A stretch of DNA of 64,000 nt from Rhizobium phaseoli (GTDB lineage: Bacteria; Pseudomonadota; Alphaproteobacteria; Rhizobiales; Rhizobiaceae): contig NZ_ML133575.1 in NCBI RefSeq assembly GCF_003985125.1, positions 1 through 64,000 of the forward strand. Direction: 5' to 3'. The position numbers and the translations under genes were made by a program. The notes beneath the pieces were generated by a model. The model was not told the origin of the DNA, ran no database searches, and worked only from the letters and a program-made list of their open reading frames with translations. Below, one piece after another: positions 29,300 to 38,657 of this stretch. How positions within the stretch are numbered: position 1 is the stretch's first letter; each line of letters opens with the position of its first letter.

Positions 29300-30595
29300 A
29301 TGGCATCGCAGGAGATGTGGCAGAGCCCGATCGCGCCCGGGCTGTCCTGGTATCAGGCCACCGTCGGCGAGCGGCCCACCTACGCCGCTCTCGACGGCTC
29401 GAGAACATGCGACGTTGCCATTATCGGCGGTGGCTATACCGGTCTGCAGGCCGCCTATCACCTCGCCAAGTCAGGCGTTTCGGTGGTGCTGATCGAGGCC
29501 TGGCGCTTCGGCGACGGGGCGTCCGGGCGCAATGGCGGACAGCTCGGTACCGGCCAGCGATGGTGGCCGGAAGAGCTCGAGGAAAAGATCGGTTATGAAC
29601 GCTCGAAGGCGCTGTTTAACGTCGCCGAAGCGGCCAAGCACTATCTTCTCGATTTCGCTCGGGAACATCGGATCGAGATCGATTATGTGCCCGGCCAGCT
29701 CAACGTCGCGCACAAGGCAAGCTACGAACGCGACTATCGTCGGAATGCCGACATTGCCGCGCGGCGCTACGACTATCCGTATCTGCGCTTCATGGATAGG
29801 AAGGAAACGCAGGAGCGGCTCGGCTCGAAGCGTTTTTACTGCGGTGTGCGCGACGTCGGCACCGGCCATATCCATCCGCTGAAACTGCTCGTCGGGCTGG
29901 CGCGGGTAGCCGCCGATGCGGGGGCTGCCATCTTCGAGATGACGCCGGCAAAGGCGATCCGCCAGGGCGGCGGCAAGGTGACGATCGAAACCGAAAGGGG
30001 CACGATCACCGCCGATCGGGCGCTGATTGCCTGCGACGGACATATCGACGGCCTCGAACCGGTGACGGCAAGCCATGTCATGCCGATCCGCTCCTTCATC
30101 GGCGCCACCGTTCCGCTCGAAAAACATCCCGACGTGCTGCCAGGCGGCGAGTCCGTCGCCGATTCGCGCTTCGTCGTGCGTTATTTCCGCCGATTCGAAG
30201 GCCGTCTGCTGTTCGGCGGACGCGAGGCCTATACGGCCGACAATCCGCGAGACATTTCGCAGCATATCCGCCGGCAGATCGCCGAAATCTATCCTGATCT
30301 GCAAGACATCGAGATCACCCATGCCTGGGGCGGCAGCGTCGGCATCACCATGCCGCGCCAGCTCTTCGTGCGCGAGGTGATGCCCGGCGTCACGTCGATC
30401 GGCGGTTATTCCGGCCATGGCGTCATGCTGTCAAACTACTGTGGCAAGCTCTATGCGGAAACGGTGCTGGGGAAATCCGGCGAGCTGGATCTGTTCAAAT
30501 CGCTCGATATTCCGGCCTTTCCCGGTGGAGCCCGCATGCGGGCGCCGCTGCTTTTCCTCGCCTTGTCGTGGTTTGCGCTTCGCGACAAGTTTTAG
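29300..30595 (+). CDS. puuB: FAD-dependent oxidoreductase, probable gamma-glutamylputrescine oxidase
   Basis: A 431-residue DAO-family flavoprotein. The dinucleotide-binding motif CDVAIIGGGYTGLQAAYHLA lies near residue 37, followed by GDGASGRNGGQL, typical of the PuuB/OrdL group, and the C-terminal GYSGHGVMLSNYCGKL. It would oxidise the gamma-glutamyl amine made by the preceding enzyme, giving an aldehyde, ammonia and peroxide. I take the ATG at 29300, with GAGGG just upstream; a GTG at 29288 overlaps the previous stop. Aldehyde dehydrogenase and hydrolase steps of the pathway are not in the window. Confidence 0.82.
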   Translation: MASQEMWQSPIAPGLSWYQATVGERPTYAALDGSRTCDVAIIGGGYTGLQAAYHLAKSGVSVVLIEAWRFGDGASGRNGGQLGTGQRWWPEELEEKIGYERSKALFNVAEAAKHYLLDFAREHRIEIDYVPGQLNVAHKASYERDYRRNADIAARRYDYPYLRFMDRKETQERLGSKRFYCGVRDVGTGHIHPLKLLVGLARVAADAGAAIFEMTPAKAIRQGGGKVTIETERGTITADRALIACDGHIDGLEPVTASHVMPIRSFIGATVPLEKHPDVLPGGESVADSRFVVRYFRRFEGRLLFGGREAYTADNPRDISQHIRRQIAEIYPDLQDIEITHAWGGSVGITMPRQLFVREVMPGVTSIGGYSGHGVMLSNYCGKLYAETVLGKSGELDLFKSLDIPAFPGGARMRAPLLFLALSWFALRDKF

Positions 30596-30729
30596 TCCGA
30601 TTGCGGATTTCCTCTCATGGAAATTCGCTCTAAAACCGGTGCCTGACAGATTCATTGCACTGCACACTGGCTTTTTTAAATCGATTAGATTAAAAGGGCC
30701 GCCAACCAGCCTGATTGAGAGACAAGCTC

Positions 30730-32205
30730 ATGAGCAGCCAGATCATTCCCGTTGAGCCTTTTGATTACGTCGTCTTCGGCGGCAGCGGCGACCTTGCCGA
30801 ACGCAAGTTGCTGCCCGCCCTCTATCATCGCCAGATCGAAGGCCAGTTCGGCGAACCGACCCGGGTAATCGGCGCTTCGCGCAGCCCGCTGACCCACGAG
30901 GAATACCGCAAATTCGCCCGCGACGCGCTGAAGGAACATCTGAAGAAGGGCGAATATGACGAGAACGAAGTCGAGAAGTTCTGCGCCCGCCTCTCTTACG
31001 TCTCGGTCGATGCCCGCGCCGACAGCGGCTGGGATGAGCTGAAGAAGCTGCTCGATGAGGGCAAGGATCGGGTGCGCGCCTTCTATCTGGCGGTCGCGCC
31101 CGGCATCTTCGGCGACATTTCGCAGAAGATCCACGACCATAAGCTGATCACCAAATCGACCCGCATCGTCGTCGAGAAGCCGATCGGCCGTGACCTCGCA
31201 TCGGCGCTGCAGCTCAACGACATGATCGGCCGCGCCTTCAAGGAAGAGCAGATCTTCCGCATCGACCACTATCTCGGCAAGGAAACGGTGCAGAACCTGA
31301 TGGCACTGCGCTTTGCCAATGCGCTCTACGAGCCGCTGTGGAATGCCAACTATATCGACCACGTGCAGATCACCGTGGCCGAAGCGGTCGGCCTCGAAGG
31401 CCGCGCCGGCTATTACGACACCGCGGGCGCGCTGCGCGACATGGTGCAGAACCACATTCTGCAGCTGCTCTGCCTGACGGCGATGGAAGTGCCGTCGTCG
31501 ATGGATTCGGAAGCCGTTCGCGACGAGAAGCTCAAGGTGCTGCGAGCGCTGAAGCCGCTCGATGCCTCGAATGTCGAGCAGGCGACGGTGCGCGGCCAGT
31601 ATCGCGCCGGCGCCTCCGGCAGCGGCCCGGTCAAGGGCTATCTCGAAGAGCTCGAAGGCGGCGTCTCCAACACCGAGACCTTCGTCGCCATCAAGGCCGA
31701 GATCAACAACTGGCGCTGGGCCGGCGTTCCCTTCTATATCAGAACCGGCAAGCGCCTCGCCGGGCGCATGTCCGAGATCGTCATCACTTTCAAGTCGATC
31801 CCGCATGCAATCTTCGATCAGGCCGCCGGCCGCATCAGCCAGAACCAGCTGATCATCCGCCTGCAGCCGGACGAGGGCGTCAAGCAGTCGCTGATGATTA
31901 AGGATCCGGGCCCGGGCGGCATGCGCCTGCGCAATGTCTCGCTCGACATGAGCTTCGCCCAGGCCTTCAACGTCCGCAATCCCGACGCCTACGAGCGCCT
32001 GCTGATGGACGTGATCCGCTCCAACCAGACATTGTTCATGCGCCGCGACGAAGTCGAAGCTGCATGGAAGTGGGTCGACCCGATCCTGAAAGGTTGGGAA
32101 ACCACCGGCCAGCAGGTGCAGGGCTATACGGCCGGCACCTGGGGCCCGAGCCAGGCCATCGCGCTGATCGAGCGCGACGGCCGCACCTGGCATGACGATA
32201 TCTAG
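30730..32205 (+). CDS. zwf: Glucose-6-phosphate 1-dehydrogenase
   Basis: A 491-residue enzyme of usual length. The NADP-binding start FGGSGDLAERKLLPAL is at residues 17-32, and the active-site motif IDHYLGKE is at 178-185. It oxidises glucose 6-phosphate to 6-phosphogluconolactone. It heads the zwf-pgl-edd unit, the entry to the Entner-Doudoroff pathway, which is the main hexose route in rhizobia. The frame is open to a TTG at 30715, but the ATG at 30730 gives the normal N-terminus. It probably has its own promoter in the 130-base gap after puuB, where an AT-rich patch lies at 30672-30697. Confidence 0.96.
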   Translation: MSSQIIPVEPFDYVVFGGSGDLAERKLLPALYHRQIEGQFGEPTRVIGASRSPLTHEEYRKFARDALKEHLKKGEYDENEVEKFCARLSYVSVDARADSGWDELKKLLDEGKDRVRAFYLAVAPGIFGDISQKIHDHKLITKSTRIVVEKPIGRDLASALQLNDMIGRAFKEEQIFRIDHYLGKETVQNLMALRFANALYEPLWNANYIDHVQITVAEAVGLEGRAGYYDTAGALRDMVQNHILQLLCLTAMEVPSSMDSEAVRDEKLKVLRALKPLDASNVEQATVRGQYRAGASGSGPVKGYLEELEGGVSNTETFVAIKAEINNWRWAGVPFYIRTGKRLAGRMSEIVITFKSIPHAIFDQAAGRISQNQLIIRLQPDEGVKQSLMIKDPGPGGMRLRNVSLDMSFAQAFNVRNPDAYERLLMDVIRSNQTLFMRRDEVEAAWKWVDPILKGWETTGQQVQGYTAGTWGPSQAIALIERDGRTWHDDI

Positions 32206-32215
32206 GACGACATCG

Positions 32216-32914
32216 ATGGCATCGACCCTGCATTCCTTCGCCAGTGCCGCAGACCTCGCGGGCAGCCTCGCCGACAAGGTCGCCGATACGCTTTCGGCGG
32301 CGATCGCCGCCCGCGGCGCCGCCTCCATCGCCGTTTCCGGCGGCTCGACGCCGAAGGCCTTTTTCCAGGCGCTGTCGACGCGCGAAATCGCCTGGGACAA
32401 GGTGACGATCACTTTGGTTGACGAACGCTTCGTTCCGGCCGACAATCCGCGCTCGAACCATCTGCTGGTCGATGCCAACCTGTTGCAGAACAAGGCGAAG
32501 GCGGCGCGTTTCGTGCCGCTGTACCAGCCGGCAGCCTCCGTCGAGGAGGCCGCACGGCTGGCGACGGCAAAGAGTGCCGAGATCGGCATCCCCTTCGACG
32601 TCGTCATCCTCGGCATGGGCGGCGACGGCCATACGGCATCGTTCTTTCCCGGCGGCAGCAATCTTGCCGAGGCGCTCGATGCCTCGACGCCGCGCGGCGT
32701 CATCACCATGGAGGCGGAAGGCGCCGGCGAGCCGCGGCTGACCTTTACCTTCTCCAGTCTTCAGGATGCCGCACTCCTGGTTCTCCATATCGAGGGCGAA
32801 GGCAAAAAAGACGTTCTCGCCAAGGCGGAAGGCAGCGGTGAAGAGGCAGACATGCCGATCCGCGCCGTTCTGCGCCGGGCCACTTCCCCGGTCGAGATTT
32901 ATTGGGCTCCCTGA
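32216..32914 (+). CDS. pgl: 6-phosphogluconolactonase
   Basis: A 232-residue DevB/Pgl-type lactonase related to glucosamine-6-phosphate isomerase. The motifs VSGGSTPKAFF, VDERFVPADNPRSN and ILGMGGDGHTASFFPG are all present. It hydrolyses the lactone produced by Zwf to 6-phosphogluconate. It starts 10 bases after zwf; the frame is open upstream to 32192, overlapping zwf, but the ATG at 32216 gives the usual N-terminus. Same operon as zwf and edd. Confidence 0.95.
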   Translation: MASTLHSFASAADLAGSLADKVADTLSAAIAARGAASIAVSGGSTPKAFFQALSTREIAWDKVTITLVDERFVPADNPRSNHLLVDANLLQNKAKAARFVPLYQPAASVEEAARLATAKSAEIGIPFDVVILGMGGDGHTASFFPGGSNLAEALDASTPRGVITMEAEGAGEPRLTFTFSSLQDAALLVLHIEGEGKKDVLAKAEGSGEEADMPIRAVLRRATSPVEIYWAP

Positions 32915-32981
32915 TACGGACTGACAGCCGCCGGAGCCGGCGAACACATTGAGACGAACCAGAACAAGGCAGGGATCTTCC

Positions 32982-34805
32982 ATGTCCGCTCACGCACGCA
33001 TTGCTGCGATCACCGATCGCATTGTCGAACGCTCCAAGCCAACCCGTGAGCGCTATCTGGAACGGCTGCGCGCCGCCGCCTCCAAGGGCGTGCAACGCTC
33101 GGTGCTCGGCTGCGCCAACCTCGCCCACGGTTTTGCGGTCTGTTCCCCCGCCGAGAAGGACGCGCTCGCCGGCGACCGCATCGCCAATCTCGGCATCATC
33201 ACCGCCTATAACGACATGCTCTCGGCTCACCAGCCGTTCGAGACCTATCCGGCCATCATCCGCGAGGCGGCCGCCGAGGCGGGCGGCGTCGCCCAGGTGG
33301 CGGGCGGCGTGCCGGCCATGTGCGATGGCGTCACCCAGGGGCAGCCCGGCATGGAGCTGTCGCTCTTCTCGCGTGACCTGATCGCCATGGCTGCCGGCGT
33401 CGGACTGTCGCACAACATGTTCGACGCCGCCCTCTTCCTCGGCGTCTGCGACAAGATCGTGCCCGGCCTCGTCATCGCGGCGCTCTCCTTCGGGCATCTG
33501 CCGTCGATCTTCGTTCCGGCCGGGCCGATGACGACTGGCCTGCCGAACGACGAGAAGTCGCGCGTACGCCAGCTCTTTGCCGAGGGCAAGGTCGGGCGCG
33601 CCGAGCTGCTGGAGGCGGAATCGAAATCGTATCACGGCCCCGGCACCTGCACCTTCTACGGCACTGCCAATTCCAACCAGATGCTGATGGAGATCATGGG
33701 CTTCCATATGCCTGGCTCCTCCTTCATCAACCCCGGCACGCCGCTGCGTGAAGCGCTGACGCGCGAAGCCGCCAAGCGGGCGCTGGCGATCACCGCGCTC
33801 GGCAACGAATTCACGCCGGCGGGCGAGATGATCGACGAACGCTCGATCGTCAACGGCGTCGTCGGCCTGCATGCGACTGGCGGCTCGACCAATCACACGC
33901 TGCACCTCGTTGCCATGGCGCGGGCAGCCGGCATCCAGCTCACCTGGCAGGACATTGCCGAGCTTTCGGAAATCGTGCCGCTGCTGGCCCGCGTCTATCC
34001 GAATGGGCTTGCCGACGTGAACCATTTCCAGGCGGCCGGTGGCATGGGCTTCCTGATCAAGGAACTCCTCAAGCACGGCCTGGTGCATGACGACGTGCGT
34101 ACGGTCTTCGGCCAGGGCCTCCAAGCCTATACGGTCGATGCCCGCCTCGGCGAAAACCGCGGCGTGTTGCGCGAGCCGTCGCCGGAAAAGAGCCATGATC
34201 CGAAGGTGCTCTCCAGCATCGAGACGCCGTTCCAGGCCAATGGCGGGCTGAAGATGCTACGCGGCAATCTCGGCAAGGCGGTCATCAAGATCTCGGCCGT
34301 CAAGCCGGAGCGCCACATCATCGAGGCGCCGGCGATCGTCTTCCACAGCCAGCAGGAACTGCAGGACGCCTTCAAGGAAGGCAAGCTCAACCGCGATTTC
34401 GTCGCCGTCGTGCGCTTCCAGGGGCCGAAGGCGAACGGCATGCCGGAGCTGCACAAGCTGACACCGCCGCTCGGCGTGCTGCAGGATCGCGGCTTCCGCG
34501 TGGCGCTCCTGACCGATGGGCGCATGTCCGGCGCCTCCGGCAAGGTGCCGGCGGCGATCCACGTGACGCCGGAAGCGGTCGACGGCGGCCCGATCGCCCG
34601 CATCAAGAACGGCGACATCATTCGCCTGGACGCGATCAAGGGCACGCTCGAAGTGCTCGTCGACGCCGCCGACATGGCCGAGCGCGAGCCGGTGACCGTT
34701 GATCTCTCCGACAATGAATTCGGCATGGGCCGCGAGCTCTTCGCGCCCTTCCGCCGCGCCGTCGGCGCTTCGGATCAGGGTGCGAGCGTGCTGTTCCACC
34801 ATTGA
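32982..34805 (+). CDS. edd: Phosphogluconate dehydratase
   Basis: A 607-residue IlvD/Edd-family iron-sulfur dehydratase. The conserved ligand-region segments GVPAMCDGVTQGQPGMELS, HGPGTCTFYGTANSNQ and the C-terminal GRMSGASGKVPAAIHV are present. It turns 6-phosphogluconate into 2-keto-3-deoxy-6-phosphogluconate. An AGGGA ribosome site before the ATG at 32982 decides the start over an in-frame ATG-free extension to 32949. It ends the zwf-pgl-edd unit; the aldolase (eda) is not nearby, as is common in rhizobia. Confidence 0.96.
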   Translation: MSAHARIAAITDRIVERSKPTRERYLERLRAAASKGVQRSVLGCANLAHGFAVCSPAEKDALAGDRIANLGIITAYNDMLSAHQPFETYPAIIREAAAEAGGVAQVAGGVPAMCDGVTQGQPGMELSLFSRDLIAMAAGVGLSHNMFDAALFLGVCDKIVPGLVIAALSFGHLPSIFVPAGPMTTGLPNDEKSRVRQLFAEGKVGRAELLEAESKSYHGPGTCTFYGTANSNQMLMEIMGFHMPGSSFINPGTPLREALTREAAKRALAITALGNEFTPAGEMIDERSIVNGVVGLHATGGSTNHTLHLVAMARAAGIQLTWQDIAELSEIVPLLARVYPNGLADVNHFQAAGGMGFLIKELLKHGLVHDDVRTVFGQGLQAYTVDARLGENRGVLREPSPEKSHDPKVLSSIETPFQANGGLKMLRGNLGKAVIKISAVKPERHIIEAPAIVFHSQQELQDAFKEGKLNRDFVAVVRFQGPKANGMPELHKLTPPLGVLQDRGFRVALLTDGRMSGASGKVPAAIHVTPEAVDGGPIARIKNGDIIRLDAIKGTLEVLVDAADMAEREPVTVDLSDNEFGMGRELFAPFRRAVGASDQGASVLFHH

Positions 34806-34836
34806 ATCTTAAGCGGTGTTTCCCCTAACACGTTAA

Positions 34837-35808
34837 TCAGGTTGCGCCGGACTCCGATTTCGCCTTTTGCTTGACGATCTGAGCATTGGGCGAGTTGGCT
34901 TGAGAGGGATGATAATTGTGCCAGTAATCTACAAACGCCCGCAATTTGGGTAGCGCTTGTTTTCGGTCCGGAAAATAGATGAAAAAACCAGGACTCGTGG
35001 GCATGAACGTTTCGAGGCAGGTTTCGAGGAGACCCTGGCGGATCAGCGGCTCGACAACGCCAGCGATATTGTAGGCTAAACCGACACCTGCCTGCGCGGC
35101 TGAAAGAGAAGTCGCGGGTCCATTTACGGTGAGACCTCCTGCCACATCCATCACGAAGCTCCGAGTCCCAATCTCCTCGGTGTGCTCGACAAAATCCCAG
35201 CGGTAGACCGCGCCTCCTGCGAGGCGAATATTGATACAGGAGTGACGCTCAAGCTCTTCTGGCCGCAGAGGCTTCCCGCGTTCTGCGAAGTAAGCGGGTG
35301 ACCCCACGACAACCCTCGGAGAAGCTGGGGTCAGCCGTACTGCCACCATATCCTGTGCGATCATCTCCCCGATCCTGATGCCCGCGTCATAGCCTTCTCC
35401 GGCGACGTCAACAAAACGGTCCTCAAAGACCAGTTCAAGTTCGATGTCCGGATACGCATCAGTAAAGCCCTTGAGCATAGGTTCGATAAGAGTTTGCGCC
35501 ACGTAAGGAACGCTCAACCGCAGAAGCCCTCGTGGGTTATCACTGAGGCGCTGAGCGGCCTCATATGCAGCTTCAACGTAGGCGACGCCCGCTGAAGCCT
35601 GCTCCAAAAAAACTTGTCCCGCTTCGGTAAGGCCAACTGAACGCGTTGTGCGCGTGAAGAGCGGTGCCCCCACACGCGCCTCCAGTTGCTTGATCGTCCA
35701 ACTGATTGCAGCAGGTGTCACGCCGAGTTCAAGCGCAGCAGCAGTAAAGCTGCGTCGTGCCGCGACACGAGTGAAGACGACTATTCCTTCAAAGATGTCA
35801 GCTCTCAT
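34837..35808 (-). CDS. LysR-family regulator, divergent from a hydrolase gene
   Basis: A 323-residue regulator of the CrgA-like LysR group: N-terminal helix-turn-helix at residues 8-65 (FTRVAARRSFTAAALELGVT, AISWTIKQLEARVGAPLFTR) and a substrate-binding-like effector domain (LRLSVPYVAQTLIEPML, GYDAGIRIGE). The frame stays open to 36018, but the extra 70 residues overlap the divergent gene and look nonsense-like; the ATG at 35808 has AGGCGGA upstream and gives the family N-terminus. It faces a hydrolase gene 96 bases away, its likely target. GC content is visibly lower than in edd or agl genes, suggesting a later insertion here. Confidence 0.87.
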   Translation of the reverse strand: MRADIFEGIVVFTRVAARRSFTAAALELGVTPAAISWTIKQLEARVGAPLFTRTTRSVGLTEAGQVFLEQASAGVAYVEAAYEAAQRLSDNPRGLLRLSVPYVAQTLIEPMLKGFTDAYPDIELELVFEDRFVDVAGEGYDAGIRIGEMIAQDMVAVRLTPASPRVVVGSPAYFAERGKPLRPEELERHSCINIRLAGGAVYRWDFVEHTEEIGTRSFVMDVAGGLTVNGPATSLSAAQAGVGLAYNIAGVVEPLIRQGLLETCLETFMPTSPGFFIYFPDRKQALPKLRAFVDYWHNYHPSQANSPNAQIVKQKAKSESGAT

Positions 35809-35904
35809 TATCAAATCCGCCTTACAAACCCTTTTAGTTTTCTGCAGATTATCAAACCAAACTCCATCGGATATCTTTAGAACCTTCGTTAGGAGTTGTC
35901 GCCA

Positions 35905-36906
35905 ATGCCTATTGCATCGATCACACGCCGGAACCTCGGACTCGCTATTGGGGCGACAGCCGTTCTCTTCAGCACAGGAAAAAATACTATGGCACAGACA
36001 CTGACCGAACGAAGCCAACCAGCGGCGCAGAAAGTCAGTTTTGCAAGCGGGGTCGGATTCGTCGTCGCCAATCTATATCTTCCAGAGGGACATGATCCAT
36101 CGCGTCGCTATCCGGCCGTCGCGGTCGGCGGTTCGCTAACCTCGGTGAAGGAGCAGATGGGCGGAAATTATGCTGGCGAACTTGCCCGACGCGGCATCAT
36201 TGCGCTCGCAATTGATTATCGCAATTACGGCGAGAGTAGCGGTGCGATGCGCCAGTTCGAGGAGCAGGCTTCGAAGGCGGAGGACTTATCGGCCGCGCTT
36301 CGGTATTTGAAGAAACGTAGCGATGTGACTGGAACCGGCATTCTTGGGATTTGCACATCAGGGGGCACGGCTCTCTACACGGGTGCGAAGGACCCCAACG
36401 TGGGCGCGTTGGCCACCGTTGCAGGGTTTTTCTCCGACCCCGAACTCGCGTTGAAGATGTTCGGCCGCGAAGGTATCGACAACCGGATCGCGGCAGGTCG
36501 ACAGGCGCGTAAACGATACGACGAATATGGGGTAATCGAAACGGTCTTCGCGTACATGCCGAACGACAAATCGGCAGTGAGCCCCAGCCCCAGCGAATAC
36601 TATATGGATCAGTCACGCGGCGGGAGCGTTCGTGCCTGGCGCAACGAGTTTGCAGTTATGGCCTGGGAGCCTTGGCTTGCGTTTGATCCTTTGGCGCAGG
36701 CTCCCCATGTTACTGTACCGGCACTCGTCGTTCACTCAGATGGTGCGGCGTTCCCTGATCAGGCTCGCAAAGTGTATGACCTTTTGGCAGGCCCGAAAGA
36801 CCTTCATTGGATTGAGGGAAAACACTTCGACTTTTACGACCAAGCTGAGACAGTGCGTCAATGTGCTGACCGGGTTGCGTCACACTTCCACAGCAAGCTC
36901 AGTTAA
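35905..36906 (+). CDS. Alpha/beta hydrolase of dienelactone-hydrolase type, probably exported by Tat
   Basis: A 333-residue protein. The N-terminus ITRRNLGLAIGATAVLF looks like a twin-arginine leader, with a possible cleavage after MAQ near residue 33. The nucleophile elbow reads GICTSGG with Cys150 at the nucleophile position, so it follows the dienelactone hydrolase pattern rather than the serine GxSxG of most hydrolases. Later, VVHSDGAAFPD and GKHFDFYD supply a candidate acid and His. I would expect action on a small ester, lactone or carbonyl compound, but the substrate is unknown. Lower GC than neighbours and divergent from a LysR gene, its probable regulator. Followed by a strong terminator. 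Confidence 0.75.
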   Translation: MPIASITRRNLGLAIGATAVLFSTGKNTMAQTLTERSQPAAQKVSFASGVGFVVANLYLPEGHDPSRRYPAVAVGGSLTSVKEQMGGNYAGELARRGIIALAIDYRNYGESSGAMRQFEEQASKAEDLSAALRYLKKRSDVTGTGILGICTSGGTALYTGAKDPNVGALATVAGFFSDPELALKMFGREGIDNRIAAGRQARKRYDEYGVIETVFAYMPNDKSAVSPSPSEYYMDQSRGGSVRAWRNEFAVMAWEPWLAFDPLAQAPHVTVPALVVHSDGAAFPDQARKVYDLLAGPKDLHWIEGKHFDFYDQAETVRQCADRVASHFHSKLS

Positions 36907-36961
36907 GGCGACGCCGAGGAGAGGGTTATCCAAGTATTGAACCGGGGTGCTGCGGACAAGA

Positions 36962-36997
36962 AAAACCCGCGGGCGCGTGAAGCAGCCTGCGGGTTTT
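36962..36997 (+). terminator. Terminator after the hydrolase gene
   Basis: AAAACCCGCGGGC and GCCTGCGGGTTTT form a 13-bp stem with one G-T pair, followed by CTTTTG. It lies 55 bases after the hydrolase stop and 20 bases before the end of the convergent PilZ-like gene, and with A-rich and T-rich flanks may serve both. Confidence 0.85.
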
Positions 36998-37017
36998 CTT
37001 TTGTCTGTCCGAGGCCG

Positions 37018-37371
37018 TCAGGCGCGAATGTCGAGAACGTAGTCCTTGTGCGCCGGGTGCGTGCTGTAGACGAAGATCTTGTTCAGCTCCTTCTGCGTCA
37101 GCAGGCGCAGGAAGCGGACTTCGATCGTGTTGTTGGCGTTGACCTTCATCAGCAGGCAACCGACCTTGGTGATGCGGGCATCCGGAATATCCAGATAGAA
37201 CTGCTTCGGCAGGTTGAACTGGGTCAGGATCGCGAGCGTCGCGCTGCTCATCGAAATCCGGACGATGTCGCAACGGCGCGAAGCCGCGTGCATGACACCC
37301 TTTTCCGTATATTCGATCCGCGCGGCGTTCATCGTATCCTCCATTTTGAACCGCGCCTCGCGGTCGTACAT
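37018..37371 (-). CDS. PilZ-like domain protein
   Basis: A 117-residue soluble protein. ASRRCDIVRISMSSATL resembles the first part of a PilZ domain (basic residues followed by a D-h-S-like turn), and the later strands (FYLDIPDARITKVGCLLMKV, IEVRFLRL) fit its beta barrel. PilZ domains bind cyclic di-GMP, but the RxxxR motif here is only approximate, so binding is uncertain. Two starts are plausible: ATG 37371 with AAGGAAG, chosen here, and GTG 37431 with GAGGGGG, which adds 20 residues. It stands alone between the hydrolase terminator and the agl cluster. Confidence 0.65.
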   Translation of the reverse strand: MYDREARFKMEDTMNAARIEYTEKGVMHAASRRCDIVRISMSSATLAILTQFNLPKQFYLDIPDARITKVGCLLMKVNANNTIEVRFLRLLTQKELNKIFVYSTHPAHKDYVLDIRA

Positions 37372-37547
37372 GAAGGATTCTTCCTTGCTCAGGAAATGAG
37401 ATCTTGGCTGTGACGGATTGGAAGCGGCCACTTGCTTATCCCCCTCATAAATTGACGAGGAAAAGGTAGCAGCCGATCTTTAACAGAAAGTGAGAATCCG
37501 GTCCGCCAAGTATAATTCTCGGGATTATGACCCCAAAAATGGCTGTC

Positions 37548-38636
37548 TCATTTCCGGTAGGTATGGCCGCTTGCATCGAAGAGATGCAGCTTCTGCCGGT
37601 CGGCGGCAAAGCGCATTCTCTGGCCCTTGTGAACGTCGTAGATACCCGGCAGCTTGACGACGATCGGTTCGCCTGGGACGAGGCCCTCGATATAGAGCAG
37701 CGTCACTTCTCCGAGCGCTTCGACGATCGACACCTCGCCTTCGAAAAGATAATCGGCGCCGTCGGCAATCCTCAGATCCTCCGGACGAACGCCGAAGCTT
37801 GCCTGCTTGCCCTTCTCGGATGCGTCAGTCGCGACATCGAGCGTCACCGACATGCCGCCGGTGAGCGTCACCGTCGTCTGGCTGCCGGTGCCTGAGACCG
37901 TCGCCGGGATGATGTTCATGGCCGGCGAGCCGATGAATTTGGCGACGAAGAGGTTGGCCGGGCGCTCGTAGAGCTCCAGCGGCGCGCCGACCTGCTCGAT
38001 ATTGCCGGCGGAGAGAACGACGATGCGGTCGGCGAGCGTCATCGCCTCGACCTGGTCGTGGGTGACATAGATCATCGTCGTGTCGGCCATCTGCTCGTTG
38101 AGGCGGGCGATCTCGATGCGGGTGGCGACACGCAGCGCAGCATCAAGGTTGGACAGCGGCTCGTCGAACAGGAAGACCTTCGGATCGCGGCAGATGGCGC
38201 GGCCGATCGCCACACGCTGGCGCTGGCCGCCGGAAAGCGCCTTCGGCAGGCGGTCGAGATATTTGGTCAGCTGCAGGCTCTCGGCCGCCGCCCGCACACG
38301 GCGGTCGATCTCCTGCTTGCTTTCGCCGGCAATCTTCATGCCGAAAGCCATATTGTCGAAGACGGTCATGTGCGGATAGAGCGCATAGGACTGGAAGACC
38401 ATGGCGATGCCGCGCTTCGACGGCGGCACGTCATTGACGAGATGGCCGTCAATATACATCTCGCCGCCGGTGATCGCCTCGAGACCGGCGATCATGCGCA
38501 GAAGCGTGGACTTGCCGCAGCCGGACGGGCCGACGAAGACGATGAATTCGCCCTGCTTGATATCGAGATCGATCCCGTGGAGAACGTCCACGGAACCGTA
38601 GGATTTGCGGATATCCTTCAGCGTCAGTCCAGTCAT
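37548..38636 (-). CDS. aglK: Alpha-glucoside ABC transporter ATPase AglK
   Basis: A 362-residue nucleotide-binding subunit of the MalK/UgpC class: Walker A GPSGCGKST near residue 37, Q-loop MVFQSYALYPHMTV, signature LSGGQRQRVAIGRAI, Walker B VFLFDEPLSNLDAAL and switch His in YVTHDQVEA. The last 120 residues are the MalK-type regulatory OB-fold domain. It powers the AglFG permease in the inner membrane. Last gene of aglE-aglF-aglG-aglA-aglK, 22 bases after aglA. A MalK-type ATPase in this position is the known layout in Sinorhizobium. Confidence 0.92.
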   Translation of the reverse strand: MTGLTLKDIRKSYGSVDVLHGIDLDIKQGEFIVFVGPSGCGKSTLLRMIAGLEAITGGEMYIDGHLVNDVPPSKRGIAMVFQSYALYPHMTVFDNMAFGMKIAGESKQEIDRRVRAAAESLQLTKYLDRLPKALSGGQRQRVAIGRAICRDPKVFLFDEPLSNLDAALRVATRIEIARLNEQMADTTMIYVTHDQVEAMTLADRIVVLSAGNIEQVGAPLELYERPANLFVAKFIGSPAMNIIPATVSGTGSQTTVTLTGGMSVTLDVATDASEKGKQASFGVRPEDLRIADGADYLFEGEVSIVEALGEVTLLYIEGLVPGEPIVVKLPGIYDVHKGQRMRFAADRQKLHLFDASGHTYRK

Positions 38637-38657
38637 TTCTCACTCCCCTCCTGATCC

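Noticed and set aside
30685..32709. A 674-codon frame antisense to zwf and pgl
   Set aside because: Both sense genes are certain, and the antisense frame has the Arg/Ala/Asp bias of a shadow.
35809..36018. A 70-residue N-terminal extension of the LysR gene
   Set aside because: It overlaps the divergent hydrolase gene, has unusual composition and precedes the standard LysR start, which has its own ribosome site.
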